Made by a program: the position numbers and the translations under genes. The notes under the pieces are model-generated. The model saw only the letters and a list, made by a program, of their open reading frames with translations, was not told the origin of the DNA and did no database searches. 64,000 bases of DNA from Marinilabiliaceae bacterium JC017. GTDB taxonomy: Bacteria > Bacteroidota > Bacteroidia > Bacteroidales > Marinilabiliaceae. Below, piece by piece: positions 7,983-17,702 of this stretch. Position 1 is the stretch's first letter, and each line of letters starts with the position of its first letter. The stretch spans positions 62,001-126,000 of the forward strand of contig RHGE01000004.1 of NCBI GenBank assembly GCA_004296775.1, given 5' to 3'.

Positions 7983-10235
7983 ATGAAAAACAAATCACTT
8001 CTTTCCATTTTTCTGGTAATGATTAGTGTGAAATGCTTCGCACAAGAACCATCTAATTACGTAGATCCATTTATTGGTACATCAAATTATGGCGCAACTT
8101 ATCCGGGAGCAGTTGTTCCATGGGGAATGGCCTCAGTTGTTCCGTTTAATGTAACCCCACATGAAGGAAATGATTACTCCAATACCGATAGCTGGTGTTC
8201 CAATCCATATGTAAATAACAATAGGGTAATGACCGGCTTTACACATGTAAATCTTAGCGGGGTAGGCTGTCCGGACTTTGGTAGTATCATTGTGATGCCC
8301 CAAACAGGCAAATTAAACGTGAATGTAGAAGAATATGGAACACATTTTAAAGATGAAATAGCCCGACCTGGTTATTACTCAATGTTTCTTGAAAAGTATA
8401 AGATAAAGGCGGAGGTAACCGCCACTAAACGATCAGGTCGAAGTCGTTTTACCTTTCCTAAAGGAGAATCACATATACTTATTGATTTGGGACACGGCTT
8501 AACCAATGAAACAGGTGGAATGCTGAAAATGGTTTCGGATGCAGAGGTAGAAGGATACAAGTTATTGGGAACCTTTTGCTATAATCCCCAAGCTGTGATG
8601 CCGGTATATTTTGTAGCACGCTTTAGTAAACCAGCAAATAATAAAGGCTACTGGAAATATCACACCAAACTACCAGGCCACCGTCATAACTGGAGCAGCA
8701 CAAGCGATACCTATAAACTCTATACCAAGTATGAAAAAGAACTGGCAGGAGAGAAGATTGGTTCTTACCTTTCATTCAACACGGAAGAAGGTGAGACAAT
8801 CGAAATAAGCGTAGGTGTTTCTTTTGTGAGTATTGAAAATGCAAGACAAAATCTCGAAGCAGAACAAAACAATCTTTCCTTTGAGGATATATCTAAAAAT
8901 TCCTGGGAGGCCTGGAACAATGAATTAAAAAAGATTGAAATAGAAGGCGGAACCCATGAGGACAAAGTGAAATTCTACACCGCATTGTATCATGTCCTTT
9001 TACACCCCAACACCCTGCAAGATGTTAATGGCATGTACCCCGCCATGGAATCCTCCCATATACTTACAACAGAAAATAACCGTTTCACTGTATTTTCACT
9101 ATGGGATACCTATAGAACGGTTCATCCATTTTTATCCCTTGTATACCCCGATAAACAACTAGATATGGTGAGAACCATGGTTGACATGTATAAGGAAAGT
9201 GGCTGGCTACCCAAGTGGGAACTTTTTGGACGCGAAACGCAGGTTATGGAAGGAGATCCTGCTTTGGTGGTGATAGCCGATTCCTACCTCAGGGGACTCA
9301 GGGATTTTGATGTTGATGCCGCATATGAGGCAATGCTCAAACATGCGAATACGCCAGGTAAAAATAATTTCATCAGACCCGATAATGATTTCTACATGCA
9401 GCATAACTATGTTCCTTTAACTCATGAATATGACAATTCGGTTTCTCAGGCGTTGGAATATTACATTGCTGAATATAACCTTGCTCAATTTTCTTTGGCC
9501 TTGGGAAAGAAAGGCGATTACAAGACTTTTCACCAGCGATCATTAGGTTATAAAACCTATTTCGACAAAACATACAATCTCCTTCGTCCCGTACTGGAAG
9601 ATGGCAAATTCATGCCTGGATTCGATCCATTACAAGGTGAAAACTTTGCTCCCGTACATGGCTTTCATGAAGGTACCTCCTGGCAGTACTCTTTTGCCGT
9701 TCCACATGATATAAATGGCCTGATGAAACTCATGAAGGGTAAAAATAACTTTGTGGCACAACTGAATAAATGTTTTAACGACAGTCTTTTTGACATGGGC
9801 AATGAACCTGACATTATATACCCTTACCTTTTTAACTATGCAAAAGGAGAAGAATGGCGCACTCAAAAACAAGTAAGCGACTGCATTGACCGTTATTTTC
9901 ATACAGGTGCAGCCGGATTGCCTGGTAATGATGACACCGGTACGATGTCAGCCTGGCTAGTATATGGAATGATGGGCTTTTACCCCGTTTGTCCCGGTAA
10001 TATGGACTACACCTTAACAAGCCCCGTATTCGATAAGGTTACCATTCACCTTGATACCAACTTTTATCCCAATGATAAACTTATTATTGAAGCTGAACGG
10101 GAAAATAAAAATGACATTTACATTCAATCTATTGAGTTAAATGGGCAGCCCTACAATAAGTACTTCATCTCTCATGAAGAAATACTTAAGCAAGGTTTAT
10201 TAAAATATAAATTGGGAGCTGCACCAGTAAAATAA
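7983..10235 (+). CDS. GH92 family alpha-mannosidase, secreted
   Basis: A secreted glycoside hydrolase of family 92, exo-acting calcium-dependent alpha-mannosidases used by Bacteroidota on high-mannose N-glycans or yeast mannan. The start is placed at ATG 7983 because it gives a clean signal peptide (MKNKSLLSIFLVMISVKCFAQ), while the upstream in-frame start at 7911 adds 24 residues that do not fit. The first mature residues, NYVDPFIGTSNYGATYPGA and VPWGM, are the GH92 N-terminal signature. Near the C-terminus, GNDDTGTMSAWLVYGMMGF carries the conserved catalytic Asp pair region and the helix that follows. Length of 750 residues is normal. It is followed by an EEP-family lipoprotein on the same strand, which may share a role in glycan scavenging. 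There is no SusC/SusD pair nearby. Confidence 0.93.
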   Translation: MKNKSLLSIFLVMISVKCFAQEPSNYVDPFIGTSNYGATYPGAVVPWGMASVVPFNVTPHEGNDYSNTDSWCSNPYVNNNRVMTGFTHVNLSGVGCPDFGSIIVMPQTGKLNVNVEEYGTHFKDEIARPGYYSMFLEKYKIKAEVTATKRSGRSRFTFPKGESHILIDLGHGLTNETGGMLKMVSDAEVEGYKLLGTFCYNPQAVMPVYFVARFSKPANNKGYWKYHTKLPGHRHNWSSTSDTYKLYTKYEKELAGEKIGSYLSFNTEEGETIEISVGVSFVSIENARQNLEAEQNNLSFEDISKNSWEAWNNELKKIEIEGGTHEDKVKFYTALYHVLLHPNTLQDVNGMYPAMESSHILTTENNRFTVFSLWDTYRTVHPFLSLVYPDKQLDMVRTMVDMYKESGWLPKWELFGRETQVMEGDPALVVIADSYLRGLRDFDVDAAYEAMLKHANTPGKNNFIRPDNDFYMQHNYVPLTHEYDNSVSQALEYYIAEYNLAQFSLALGKKGDYKTFHQRSLGYKTYFDKTYNLLRPVLEDGKFMPGFDPLQGENFAPVHGFHEGTSWQYSFAVPHDINGLMKLMKGKNNFVAQLNKCFNDSLFDMGNEPDIIYPYLFNYAKGEEWRTQKQVSDCIDRYFHTGAAGLPGNDDTGTMSAWLVYGMMGFYPVCPGNMDYTLTSPVFDKVTIHLDTNFYPNDKLIIEAERENKNDIYIQSIELNGQPYNKYFISHEEILKQGLLKYKLGAAPVK

Positions 10236-10249
10236 TCTGCTATCTCTAA

Positions 10250-10274
10250 AGGATACCTGCTTAACAGGTATCCT
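10250..10274 (+). terminator. Perfect hairpin between GH92 and EEP genes
   Basis: AGGATACCTG (10250-10259) pairs exactly with CAGGTATCCT (10265-10274) around a five-base loop. No strong T-run follows, so it may be a weak terminator, an mRNA-stability element or a processing site between the two genes. Confidence 0.6.
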
Positions 10275-10292
10275 CAACTAAATACTTTTAAA

Positions 10293-11918
10293 ATGCGTAG
10301 TCTAGTTTTATTTACCGCCCTTTCTGTTCTGGTTGGGTTGTTTTCTTCTTGTGGAAGAACCAGCAAAAGCATGAAAATATCAAGCTTTAATGTTCGCTAT
10401 GAAAATCCCGGTGACGGTGTAAATACCTGGGAAAATAGAAAGAGCTTAATTAACGAATTCTTTTCGAAAAAAGATGCTGACATTATTGGCTTTCAAGAGG
10501 TATTACACCATCAACTTCAAGATCTTTCCCAAATGCTTCCGGAATATGATTATGTGGGAGTTGGCCGGGAAGATGGCAAAGAAAAAGGCGAATTCGCCCC
10601 GATATTCTTTAAGAAAGAAAAGTTTGAATTACTCGCAAAATCCCATTTTTGGCTATCTGAAACCCCTGAGGTAGTTGGGAGTAAGAGTTGGGGAGCTCAA
10701 CTGGCCAGGATTGCAACCTGGGTCAAACTGAAAAATAAAAAATCAGGTCACATCTTTTTTATTTTTAACACACACCTTAGCCACGTGAGTGAGTTTGCCA
10801 GGAGTGAAAGTGCCGTTTTGCTTCTAAAAAAAATAAAAAGCCTGGCAGCCAATGTCCCGGTACTTGTTACTGGTGATTTCAATTCGGTACCGGATGACTT
10901 ATCCTACAAAACGATGACCGGTAACTGGCACGAGTTAGATCCATTTTCTGATTCCTATAAAATATCACGTAACCTACCTATAAATAGTGATGTAACTTTT
11001 ACTGGTTTCGATAATTCCAAAAATAATCTGAGAATTGATTACATCTTTGTGAACGGTTATCTAAGAGTTTTAAACCACGAAACATTCCCGGTCATTAAGG
11101 ACGATATATATATATCTGACCATTGGCCCGTAATATCTGAGGTGGAGTTTACATCTCAAAAAATTACCCGTCACGATCAGAAGGAAAATGTTCCAAGAAT
11201 TGCACAGAAACCAATAGTAAATACAAACAGGATAACCTTTTCATCGGAATTGGCACTGGAACTAAAAAGCCCAACCCCAAAAGCTGATATCCATTATACG
11301 ATTGATGGAACTAAGCCCGATAGTTTATCATTAAAATATGAAGCCCCCTTAAAACTCAGGAAAACAACTATTTTAAAAACATTTTCTACAGGCAAAAATC
11401 TGATTGAAAGCAATATCGTTGAACGCACATTTATAAAAAGAAAAAACGTTGCTAACAGAATAAAATCAATAACACCTGCGCCTCATAAAAAGTATTCTTC
11501 ACCCTCTTATAAGTGTATCACGGATGGAATCATCGGCTCAACGAATATTTCTGATGGTAGTTGGCTGGGTTTTAACGGAGAAGATATACAGGTTATCATG
11601 GATCTAAAAAAAACGCGCTCAATAAGTGAGGTATATGCCTCTTTCTTAACCGATCAATCTATGTGGATATTCTCACCAGCAAAGATCAGTATTGATGTTT
11701 CCAATGATTTGAAAAAATGGACATCATTTGGTCATATGGAATTTCCGAATGCATTAAAGCCTCAAACCCATAGAAAAACTGATATTGCCCGGATTACAGG
11801 AAATTCAAAAGGCCGATATGTTAAGATATCCATTAAGAATGCAGGCCCACTCCCTAAGTGGCATTCTAGCGAAGGAGAGGCTTCCTGGGTATTTATTGAT
11901 GAAGTGGTAGTACAATGA
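10293..11918 (+). CDS. Lipoprotein with endonuclease/exonuclease/phosphatase domain plus CHB_HEX_C-like and discoidin-like modules
   Basis: A 541-residue predicted lipoprotein: the signal ends in VGLFSSCG, a lipobox with Cys at about residue 20. Residues about 28-285 form the endonuclease/exonuclease/phosphatase (EEP) fold with SSFNVRYENPGDGVNTWENR, the metal site IIGFQEV, TGDFNSVPDD and the catalytic ISDHWPV. The middle (about 305-385) looks like a chitobiase/hexosaminidase C-terminal type domain (ADIHYTIDGTKPDS). The end (about 400-540) resembles an F5/8-type carbohydrate-binding module (ISDGSWLGF, WIFSPAKISIDVSNDLKKW). EEP enzymes of this type cleave phosphodiesters. The attached modules suggest a sugar-phosphate or glycan-bound substrate at the cell surface (inference). 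It follows the GH92 gene by 57 bases. Confidence 0.88.
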   Translation: MRSLVLFTALSVLVGLFSSCGRTSKSMKISSFNVRYENPGDGVNTWENRKSLINEFFSKKDADIIGFQEVLHHQLQDLSQMLPEYDYVGVGREDGKEKGEFAPIFFKKEKFELLAKSHFWLSETPEVVGSKSWGAQLARIATWVKLKNKKSGHIFFIFNTHLSHVSEFARSESAVLLLKKIKSLAANVPVLVTGDFNSVPDDLSYKTMTGNWHELDPFSDSYKISRNLPINSDVTFTGFDNSKNNLRIDYIFVNGYLRVLNHETFPVIKDDIYISDHWPVISEVEFTSQKITRHDQKENVPRIAQKPIVNTNRITFSSELALELKSPTPKADIHYTIDGTKPDSLSLKYEAPLKLRKTTILKTFSTGKNLIESNIVERTFIKRKNVANRIKSITPAPHKKYSSPSYKCITDGIIGSTNISDGSWLGFNGEDIQVIMDLKKTRSISEVYASFLTDQSMWIFSPAKISIDVSNDLKKWTSFGHMEFPNALKPQTHRKTDIARITGNSKGRYVKISIKNAGPLPKWHSSEGEASWVFIDEVVVQ

Positions 11919-12053
11919 ATAGATCGTTAGATTTTAGATCTTGGATTAATTTACATCTGGTTTATTTGCAAGGCTATAAAAGTTTTGACTATCAAATTAT
12001 CACAAACTGTCTTTCAAATAACTACAAAAGCTTGACGAACTATTGACTATAAA

Positions 12054-12860
12054 TCACCCTTTAAAGGAAACAAAATACCCCCGGTGCCGACGGATATTTA
12101 AAACCCGATCCTGATCCAGGAGTAAATATTGCCCTTTAATCCCTTTTAATATTCCCTCAATGGTTAACTGTTTATCAAACGTTAACGATTGAGGGGTAGA
12201 AGGGTACTCCAGCACCGGATAATTCAACTCTGTAATGTGATCCTGAGGATATAAATACTTTTTCAATTCTGAAGGTAAAAGACCAGCCGCTTTACCCTTT
12301 TCCTCTAAAAGATCAATCGTATCGCCCTTCACATCCTTCAACATGGCCCTCCAATTGGTTTTATCACTGTAGAAATTTTTCAGAAACACTTCTATAACTC
12401 CGGCAATGTGCCTGTTAGGGGTTTTTGCAAGTATAATACCTTTCCAGGCTCCCTGATCAATCCAACGAGTAGGAATTTGATGGTGCCGGGTGATACCAAC
12501 TTTCACTCCGGATGCCACCGCCAGATAGACGTAATGATCAATTAAACAATGGTCAGTCGACCACTCCAGGTTCCTGGCAATCCCCAAATGCGCTTGACAC
12601 TTCTCCGGATGCAAGATGCACGCCTCAGCTTCTGGCGCAGAACTAAAACAATTGAAACAGAATCCCTGGCCAAATGACTTGTTCGTCTTTTTGCCACATA
12701 CCACACAATTAATTTGATTTTGGAAAGAAAGAGTAACCTGTTGACCAATTAATGGATTAAGCGGAACAGTTTTTTCATTTAAAACCAATTGATATTGAAT
12801 GGTAGTATCAACCAGTTTGGTTTTCATTTTATCCAGGTTACCTTTTACTTCCATGATCAT
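12054..12860 (-). CDS. DUF2797 family protein
   Basis: A 268-residue protein of the DUF2797 family, function unknown. A zinc-ribbon-like Cys cluster is visible at about residues 53-73 (CVVCGKK, then CFNCF), followed by Cys and His residues (CILHPEKCQAHLG). The middle segment VYLAVASGVKVGITR...RWIDQGA resembles the core of a GIY-YIG-like fold, where a Tyr/Val strand is followed by GxTR and an Arg. That resemblance is my reading and is weak. The gene starts seven bases after the end of the U32 peptidase gene, so both are likely one transcript. The role could be nucleic-acid-related, but nothing in the sequence proves it. Confidence 0.8.
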   Translation of the reverse strand: MIMEVKGNLDKMKTKLVDTTIQYQLVLNEKTVPLNPLIGQQVTLSFQNQINCVVCGKKTNKSFGQGFCFNCFSSAPEAEACILHPEKCQAHLGIARNLEWSTDHCLIDHYVYLAVASGVKVGITRHHQIPTRWIDQGAWKGIILAKTPNRHIAGVIEVFLKNFYSDKTNWRAMLKDVKGDTIDLLEEKGKAAGLLPSELKKYLYPQDHITELNYPVLEYPSTPQSLTFDKQLTIEGILKGIKGQYLLLDQDRVLNIRRHRGYFVSFKG

Positions 12861-12866
12861 AACTAA

Positions 12867-14129
12867 TTATTGATTTTTAACTTCGCTGGCATCTACAATC
12901 TTATATAACTTGTCAGAACGTCGGATCTTCGTTTCAATGGGCATTGAAAAACGATCGCCTTTAACAGTCTTATCAACCGATTTCAGATCTACCCTTATTT
13001 CCGGCACTTTCATTTGAACCACTCCTGTAGTTGGTCCGGTGATCAATATTTCATCCCCCACATTCAATTCCTGTGTCTCCATTAAGAACTCAGCCACCTT
13101 TATTTTGGGGAAATAATTGGTGCCTTTACCGATATATATTTTCTTCTTGGTAGCCCTGGATCCGTAATTTTTAGTCCATTCTCCCAACTTTTGCCCCAGG
13201 TAGTAACCATCCCAGAAACCACGATTAAATACTTCACCCAGACGCTGATCCCATTGTTTCACCTTATCCTGACTGAAATCTCCATCCACCGCAGCCTGCA
13301 CAGCTTCACCATAACACTCGCAAACCGTTTTAACATACTCGGCCGAACGGGCACGCCCCTCAATTTTCAGAACCCGTACTCCTGCATCCAGCATGCGATC
13401 AATAAAACCAATGGTTTTTAAATCCTTAGGCGACATGATATATTCATTATCAATCTCCAATTCATTGCCCGAATCCTTATCGGTAACAATATACGCCCGC
13501 CGGCAGGATTGCAAACAGCCTCCTCTGTTGGCTGAGTAATTATATTGATGCAGGCTGAGATAACATTTACCGGACACGGCCATACAAAGAGCACCATGTG
13601 AAAACATTTCAATTTGGATTAATTCACCTTTGGGCCCGGTAATTTGTTCCTGCTCTATCTGTTGATGAATGGCTTTCACCTGATCCATATTCAATTCCCG
13701 CGCTAACACCACCACATCAGCAAATTTGCTATAGAATTTCAGTGTTTCAACATTGGAAATATTTACCTGAGTGGAAATATGAACCTCCACGCCAATACTA
13801 TTTGCATAATTAATAGCCGCCTGATCAGCTGCAATAACAGCCGTCACTCCATTTTCCTTAGCAGCATCAATTATTTTGCGCATTAAAGGCAGTTCTTCAT
13901 TATAAACCACCGTATTCACCGTGAGGTAAGTTTTAATGTTGTTTTCCTTTGCTATGCCCACAATCTTTTTCAAATCATCAACGGTGAAATTATTTGATGA
14001 TCGTGAACGCATATTCAACTGTTCGATGCCAAAATAAACCGAATTGGCCCCACCCTGAATAGCTGCCATTAATGATTCATACGAACCTACAGGCGCCATT
14101 ATTTCAATATCACTTCTCTTAAAATTCAT
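12867..14129 (-). CDS. U32 family peptidase / RNA hydroxylation-type protein
   Basis: A 420-residue member of peptidase family U32. The N-terminus IEIMAPVGSYESLMAAIQGGANSVYFG is the typical TIM-barrel start, and the family signature with its Cys cluster (CMAVSGKCYLSL, then NRGGCLQSCRR) lies in the middle, followed by KIEGRARSAEYV. Proteins of this group include collagenase-like enzymes and, in other bacteria, TrhP and RlhA, which hydroxylate tRNA or 23S rRNA using prephenate and an iron-sulfur cluster. The Cys pattern here fits the hydroxylase branch better than a true protease (inference from family knowledge). It leads a two-gene unit with the DUF2797 protein. Confidence 0.88.
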   Translation of the reverse strand: MNFKRSDIEIMAPVGSYESLMAAIQGGANSVYFGIEQLNMRSRSSNNFTVDDLKKIVGIAKENNIKTYLTVNTVVYNEELPLMRKIIDAAKENGVTAVIAADQAAINYANSIGVEVHISTQVNISNVETLKFYSKFADVVVLARELNMDQVKAIHQQIEQEQITGPKGELIQIEMFSHGALCMAVSGKCYLSLHQYNYSANRGGCLQSCRRAYIVTDKDSGNELEIDNEYIMSPKDLKTIGFIDRMLDAGVRVLKIEGRARSAEYVKTVCECYGEAVQAAVDGDFSQDKVKQWDQRLGEVFNRGFWDGYYLGQKLGEWTKNYGSRATKKKIYIGKGTNYFPKIKVAEFLMETQELNVGDEILITGPTTGVVQMKVPEIRVDLKSVDKTVKGDRFSMPIETKIRRSDKLYKIVDASEVKNQ

Positions 14130-14187
14130 TCTTATACAATTATTACTGCATTCTCTTCCGGGAAACTAAAGATTCTAGTTTGTCCGA

Positions 14188-16314
14188 TTATGATCGGGTT
14201 GTTTCCCCTTTCTTCTCACTCTCAAATGACGCTAATATATCATCAATGGCAATATCGGCACAATGAAAATGCCCCAGGGGACATTCTCGCTTACCATGTA
14301 AACCACAAGGTCGACAATCCAGGTTCTTTTTTGTTTCCAGAACCAATGAATCATCGGAAAGAGGAGTATAACCAAACGCAGGTACAGTGGAACAAAACAT
14401 GGCTCTCACCGGTGCATTAACGGCCGAAGCAATATGCAAAGGCGCCGAATCATTCACAAAATTCATCTCTGCCTTTTCAATCAAAGCAGCAGACTCAAGA
14501 AAAGACAATTCGCCTGCCATATTGCGCACATCAGGATGTAAAGCTTCCTTCTTCACCTGCTCACACAGTTGCCTGTCACCGGGGCCTCCCAACAGAAATA
14601 CGGGTTTGGAATAAGCCAGCCGGTTGATCAGTTGAATCCAGCGTTCCAACGGAAACTGCTTGGTGAACCAAACGGAAGTAGGAGCGATGCAATAGTAAGC
14701 CCCATCAACTTTCATTTTTTCATAATCTCCGGAAAAAGGATACATGCGCGGCATCTCAAAAGAATCGTCGGTAAGATGCCTTATCAACTGCAAATTCCTA
14801 TCTACTTCATGTATCTTTTCATTGCTTTCCTTCATGTGATGCGGAATCCGTATGGAAAAAAACCGGGATAACGGATTTTTATCAAATCCCACCTTATTCT
14901 TTGCTTTAGAAAAGGCGGTGAGCAATCCCGTGGTTGCATACCGTTGAATATTTACAACAACATCATATTTTTGTTGCCGCACCTCCCGTATCATCCGGAT
15001 AAGATTCCGATACTTCGCTGCTTTCTTGTCGAAAACCAATACCCGGTTAATATGCGGATTATTACTCAACAATGATTCATTTCCCTTTCTGACCAGCACA
15101 TCAATTGTTGCTCCGGGATAAAAGCGTGCCAGCTTTTCTATCACCGGTGTCGCTAGTATTACATCCCCTATAAAGGCTGTTTGGATTACTAAAAATTTCT
15201 TGCAGGTTATCATCCCCTTTTTCTCCTCTATCTTATCCTTTAAAAATCTCTCTACATTATTAACCATTTTATCAACAGTAAATCCTTCTAAAATCCGCTT
15301 TTTGGCATGTACAGCCAAAGCCTTTCCCTTATCAGGGTTAAGGCATTCAACAATCGCCTTACTCAAAGCTTTAACATCTGCCGGAGGAATCATCTTTCCA
15401 TTTTCACTACTTCCAAGCAGCTCTTCAACACCATTTACAGTGGTAGAGACTACCGGTACATCATTGGCCATAGCTTCCATCACCACATTGGGCATTCCCT
15501 CATAAAGGGAAGGCAGCACAAACAAATCAGTAGCATTAAACAAGGGCTTCAAATCTTTATGGAATCCGATAAGAAATACATTTCTTTCCAGTCCTTTTTG
15601 TTGTATGCGTTTATTAAGTTTTCCTTCCAGTTTACCCTTACCGGCAATAAAGAAATAAACATCCGGTTGTTGCCTGCATACTTCTGAAGCTGCATCAATA
15701 AGGTATTCGAATCCTTTTTGGGAGGACAACCTGCCGGCAGATAACACAATCCTGGCATTTGTTGTTTGTCCGTTTAAATAAGGTGAGAAATCAAATGGTT
15801 TATCATTAAATTCTTCTACTTGCACACCGTTATGAATGACCTTTACAAAATCTTTGTTCCACCAGCCGTAGTTGTCGTATTCGCCCTTAATGGTTTTGGT
15901 ATTGGTAATAATACCATCACAAAAACATTTAAAGGTCAGTTTGTGTTTCCAGGTTCGATTAATCAGCTTTACTCCCTGCCGACCCAGGATTACCGTTTCC
16001 TTTTTCAGTTGCTGTGAAACGATTCCTGCCATGCGTACATCCCTGTTCTGACAGCCAATAATCACATCCATGTGGTTTCGTTTTAAAAAACGATGCAATT
16101 CAATGCCGCCAAGCAGGCTCGCATCCGAGCTAATGCGAATGGGTACAAACGGAATTTGATTTTCATTGGCTTTTGACTCAATGATGGACCTTGGATAACT
16201 GGCGATACAAACTTTATGACCCTTTAACATCAAGCCTTTAGCTGCGAGAATCATCCATTTTTCACCACCACCCCATTTATGTCGTCCTATTGAGTTTGAG
16301 AGTAATATATTCAT
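14188..16314 (-). CDS. Fused glycosyltransferase: GT4 N-terminal half, GT9 (heptosyltransferase-type) C-terminal half
   Basis: A 708-residue fusion. Residues 1-365 are a GT4 (GT-B) enzyme: NSIGRHKWGGGEKW at the start, VLSAGRLSSQKGFEYLI and the donor-site PSLYEGMPNVVMEAMA with the E-x7-E pattern. Residues about 372-700 are a GT9 enzyme like the heptosyltransferases of LPS core synthesis: FLVIQTAFIGDVILATPVIE, YCIAPTSVWFTKQFP, NDSAPLHIASA and the Cys-rich end LDCRPCG...CPLGHFHC. Both halves look complete. The junction holds an internal ATG (15213) preceded on the minus strand by GAGGAG nine bases away. The product could therefore be a bifunctional enzyme adding two neighbouring sugars, or the GT9 half may also be made alone. 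Acts on a lipid-linked or LPS acceptor at the inner membrane (inference). Confidence 0.9.
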   Translation of the reverse strand: MNILLSNSIGRHKWGGGEKWMILAAKGLMLKGHKVCIASYPRSIIESKANENQIPFVPIRISSDASLLGGIELHRFLKRNHMDVIIGCQNRDVRMAGIVSQQLKKETVILGRQGVKLINRTWKHKLTFKCFCDGIITNTKTIKGEYDNYGWWNKDFVKVIHNGVQVEEFNDKPFDFSPYLNGQTTNARIVLSAGRLSSQKGFEYLIDAASEVCRQQPDVYFFIAGKGKLEGKLNKRIQQKGLERNVFLIGFHKDLKPLFNATDLFVLPSLYEGMPNVVMEAMANDVPVVSTTVNGVEELLGSSENGKMIPPADVKALSKAIVECLNPDKGKALAVHAKKRILEGFTVDKMVNNVERFLKDKIEEKKGMITCKKFLVIQTAFIGDVILATPVIEKLARFYPGATIDVLVRKGNESLLSNNPHINRVLVFDKKAAKYRNLIRMIREVRQQKYDVVVNIQRYATTGLLTAFSKAKNKVGFDKNPLSRFFSIRIPHHMKESNEKIHEVDRNLQLIRHLTDDSFEMPRMYPFSGDYEKMKVDGAYYCIAPTSVWFTKQFPLERWIQLINRLAYSKPVFLLGGPGDRQLCEQVKKEALHPDVRNMAGELSFLESAALIEKAEMNFVNDSAPLHIASAVNAPVRAMFCSTVPAFGYTPLSDDSLVLETKKNLDCRPCGLHGKRECPLGHFHCADIAIDDILASFESEKKGETTRS

Positions 16315-16368
16315 GGCTACATTTAGTTTGGACTACAACTGATGCGTTTAGTCCATTAAATAAGGTTG

Positions 16369-16376
16369 CAAAATTA
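16369..16376 (-). promoter_or_regulatory. -7 box (TAATTTTG on the minus strand)
   Basis: Reading leftward, TAATTTTG fits TAnnTTTG and lies about 55 bases before the start of the GT4-GT9 fusion gene. I could not place a convincing -33 box. Confidence 0.45.
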
Positions 16377-16484
16377 ACCTAAATCAACGGGCTTTAATAA
16401 TTTTCAGCCCATTGAGGCATCGAAAAGTGATTCCCTGCCTTGGCCGACCTGCCAATAGGCTCTAGAATCTGTCTAATAATTCTA

Positions 16485-16512
16485 TTGATAATGAATTATA
16501 TTCCTAACTTTG
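16485..16512 (+). promoter_or_regulatory. Bacteroidota-type promoter for the 16541 glycosyltransferase
   Basis: TTG (16485-16487) and TAACTTTG (16505-16512) match the -33 and -7 elements with a 17-base spacer. The ATG follows 28 bases after the -7 box. Confidence 0.65.
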
Positions 16513-16540
16513 TGTGACAAACCTATCAAACCTAACCTGA

Positions 16541-17524
16541 ATGAACATACTAATCGCAAGCCGATCAGTACTCCCTGCCACATTTTATGGAGGAACCCAA
16601 AGGGTTATCTGGTCATTGGGCAAAGAATTAAACAAGCTTGGGCATAAGATTACTTTTCTAGCTCCCAAGGGATCACATAGTGACTTCGCCAGGATTATCA
16701 CTTTCAATCCACATGCTCCATTATCAGTCCAAGTACCACCTGAGACAGATATCGTCCATTATAATCATCAACCAAGCGAGGCAATTCTCAAGCCCTATGT
16801 GGTGACGCAGCATGGGAATACCCGAAATACCAATTATAAGTTTGACAGAAATACCATCTTCGTTTCGTCGAATCACGCCGAACGTTACGGATCTCAATCC
16901 TTTGTATATAACGGCTTAGACTGGTCGGAATATAAAACACCAAACCTAACCAATGAAAGAAAATTCTTTCATTTCCTTGGCAACGCCGCCTGGCGCTCAA
17001 AAAATGTAAGAGGTGCCATTAAAGTTACGCGTTCGGCTCACGAGAAAATAAAAATAATGGGTGGGTACCGGCTGAACATCAAAATGGGTTTTCGGTTTAC
17101 ACCTTATCCTTCCGTTTCCTTTGCAGGGATGGTAAACGACCAACGAAAAAGCACCTATTTGAACCAATCAAAAGGTCTGGTCTTTCCAATTATGTGGTAC
17201 GAACCATTTGGATTGGCTGTTACTGAGAGTCTTTACTTCGGTTGTCCTGTTTTTGGAACACCCTATGGTGCCCTTCCTGAATTAGTTAACAAAGAGGTAG
17301 GCTTTCTCTCTGCTAATGCAAGTGAATTAACCGATGCCTTAGGTAACGCCGACCAATACTCAAAACAAAAATGTCATGCGTATGCCCGGGATCTCTTCAA
17401 TGCCAAAGTTATGGCCAGAGCCTACCTCACCAAATATGAAAAAGTGTTAAACGGTGAAACATTAAACGACCAACAGCCCCAGCTACTGCAAGAGCAGAAA
17501 GAAAGGTTTTTGCCTTTTAACTAG
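16541..17524 (+). CDS. GT4 family glycosyltransferase
   Basis: A 327-residue GT-B glycosyltransferase of family 4. The N-terminal MNILIASRSVLPATFYGGTQRVIWSLGKEL is the usual nucleotide-sugar GT4 opening with the GGTQR acceptor loop. The donor side contains FPIMWYEPFGLAVTESLYFG, with the E-x7-E motif (EPFGLAVTE), then GCPVFGTPYGALPELV. It is shorter than the usual 360-400 residues, mainly because the linker between the two Rossmann halves is compact. It has its own promoter and is divergent from the GT4-GT9 fusion. Acceptor and sugar are unknown. The context suggests LPS core or outer glycan assembly. Confidence 0.9.
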   Translation: MNILIASRSVLPATFYGGTQRVIWSLGKELNKLGHKITFLAPKGSHSDFARIITFNPHAPLSVQVPPETDIVHYNHQPSEAILKPYVVTQHGNTRNTNYKFDRNTIFVSSNHAERYGSQSFVYNGLDWSEYKTPNLTNERKFFHFLGNAAWRSKNVRGAIKVTRSAHEKIKIMGGYRLNIKMGFRFTPYPSVSFAGMVNDQRKSTYLNQSKGLVFPIMWYEPFGLAVTESLYFGCPVFGTPYGALPELVNKEVGFLSANASELTDALGNADQYSKQKCHAYARDLFNAKVMARAYLTKYEKVLNGETLNDQQPQLLQEQKERFLPFN

Positions 17525-17670
17525 TTCACAATACAACCAGATATAGGCAAATTCGCATGGTACAGGGCTACGTCAGCTTCTTTAGTCCATTAAATTAATC
17601 CCCCTGTTTACTGGCTGAATCACTGAAACCATCCCTGATAGTTCTGGCGAAAAGGTTATAAATATATTTT

Positions 17671-17678
17671 TACCTTTG
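17671..17678 (+). promoter_or_regulatory. -7 box TACCTTTG upstream of hldD
   Basis: TACCTTTG matches TAnnTTTG and lies 24 bases before ATG 17703. It overlaps the upstream in-frame start at 17676, which argues that 17703 is the real start codon of hldD. Confidence 0.6.
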
Positions 17679-17702
17679 CGTGTTAACTTGAATTTAAGGG
17701 GT

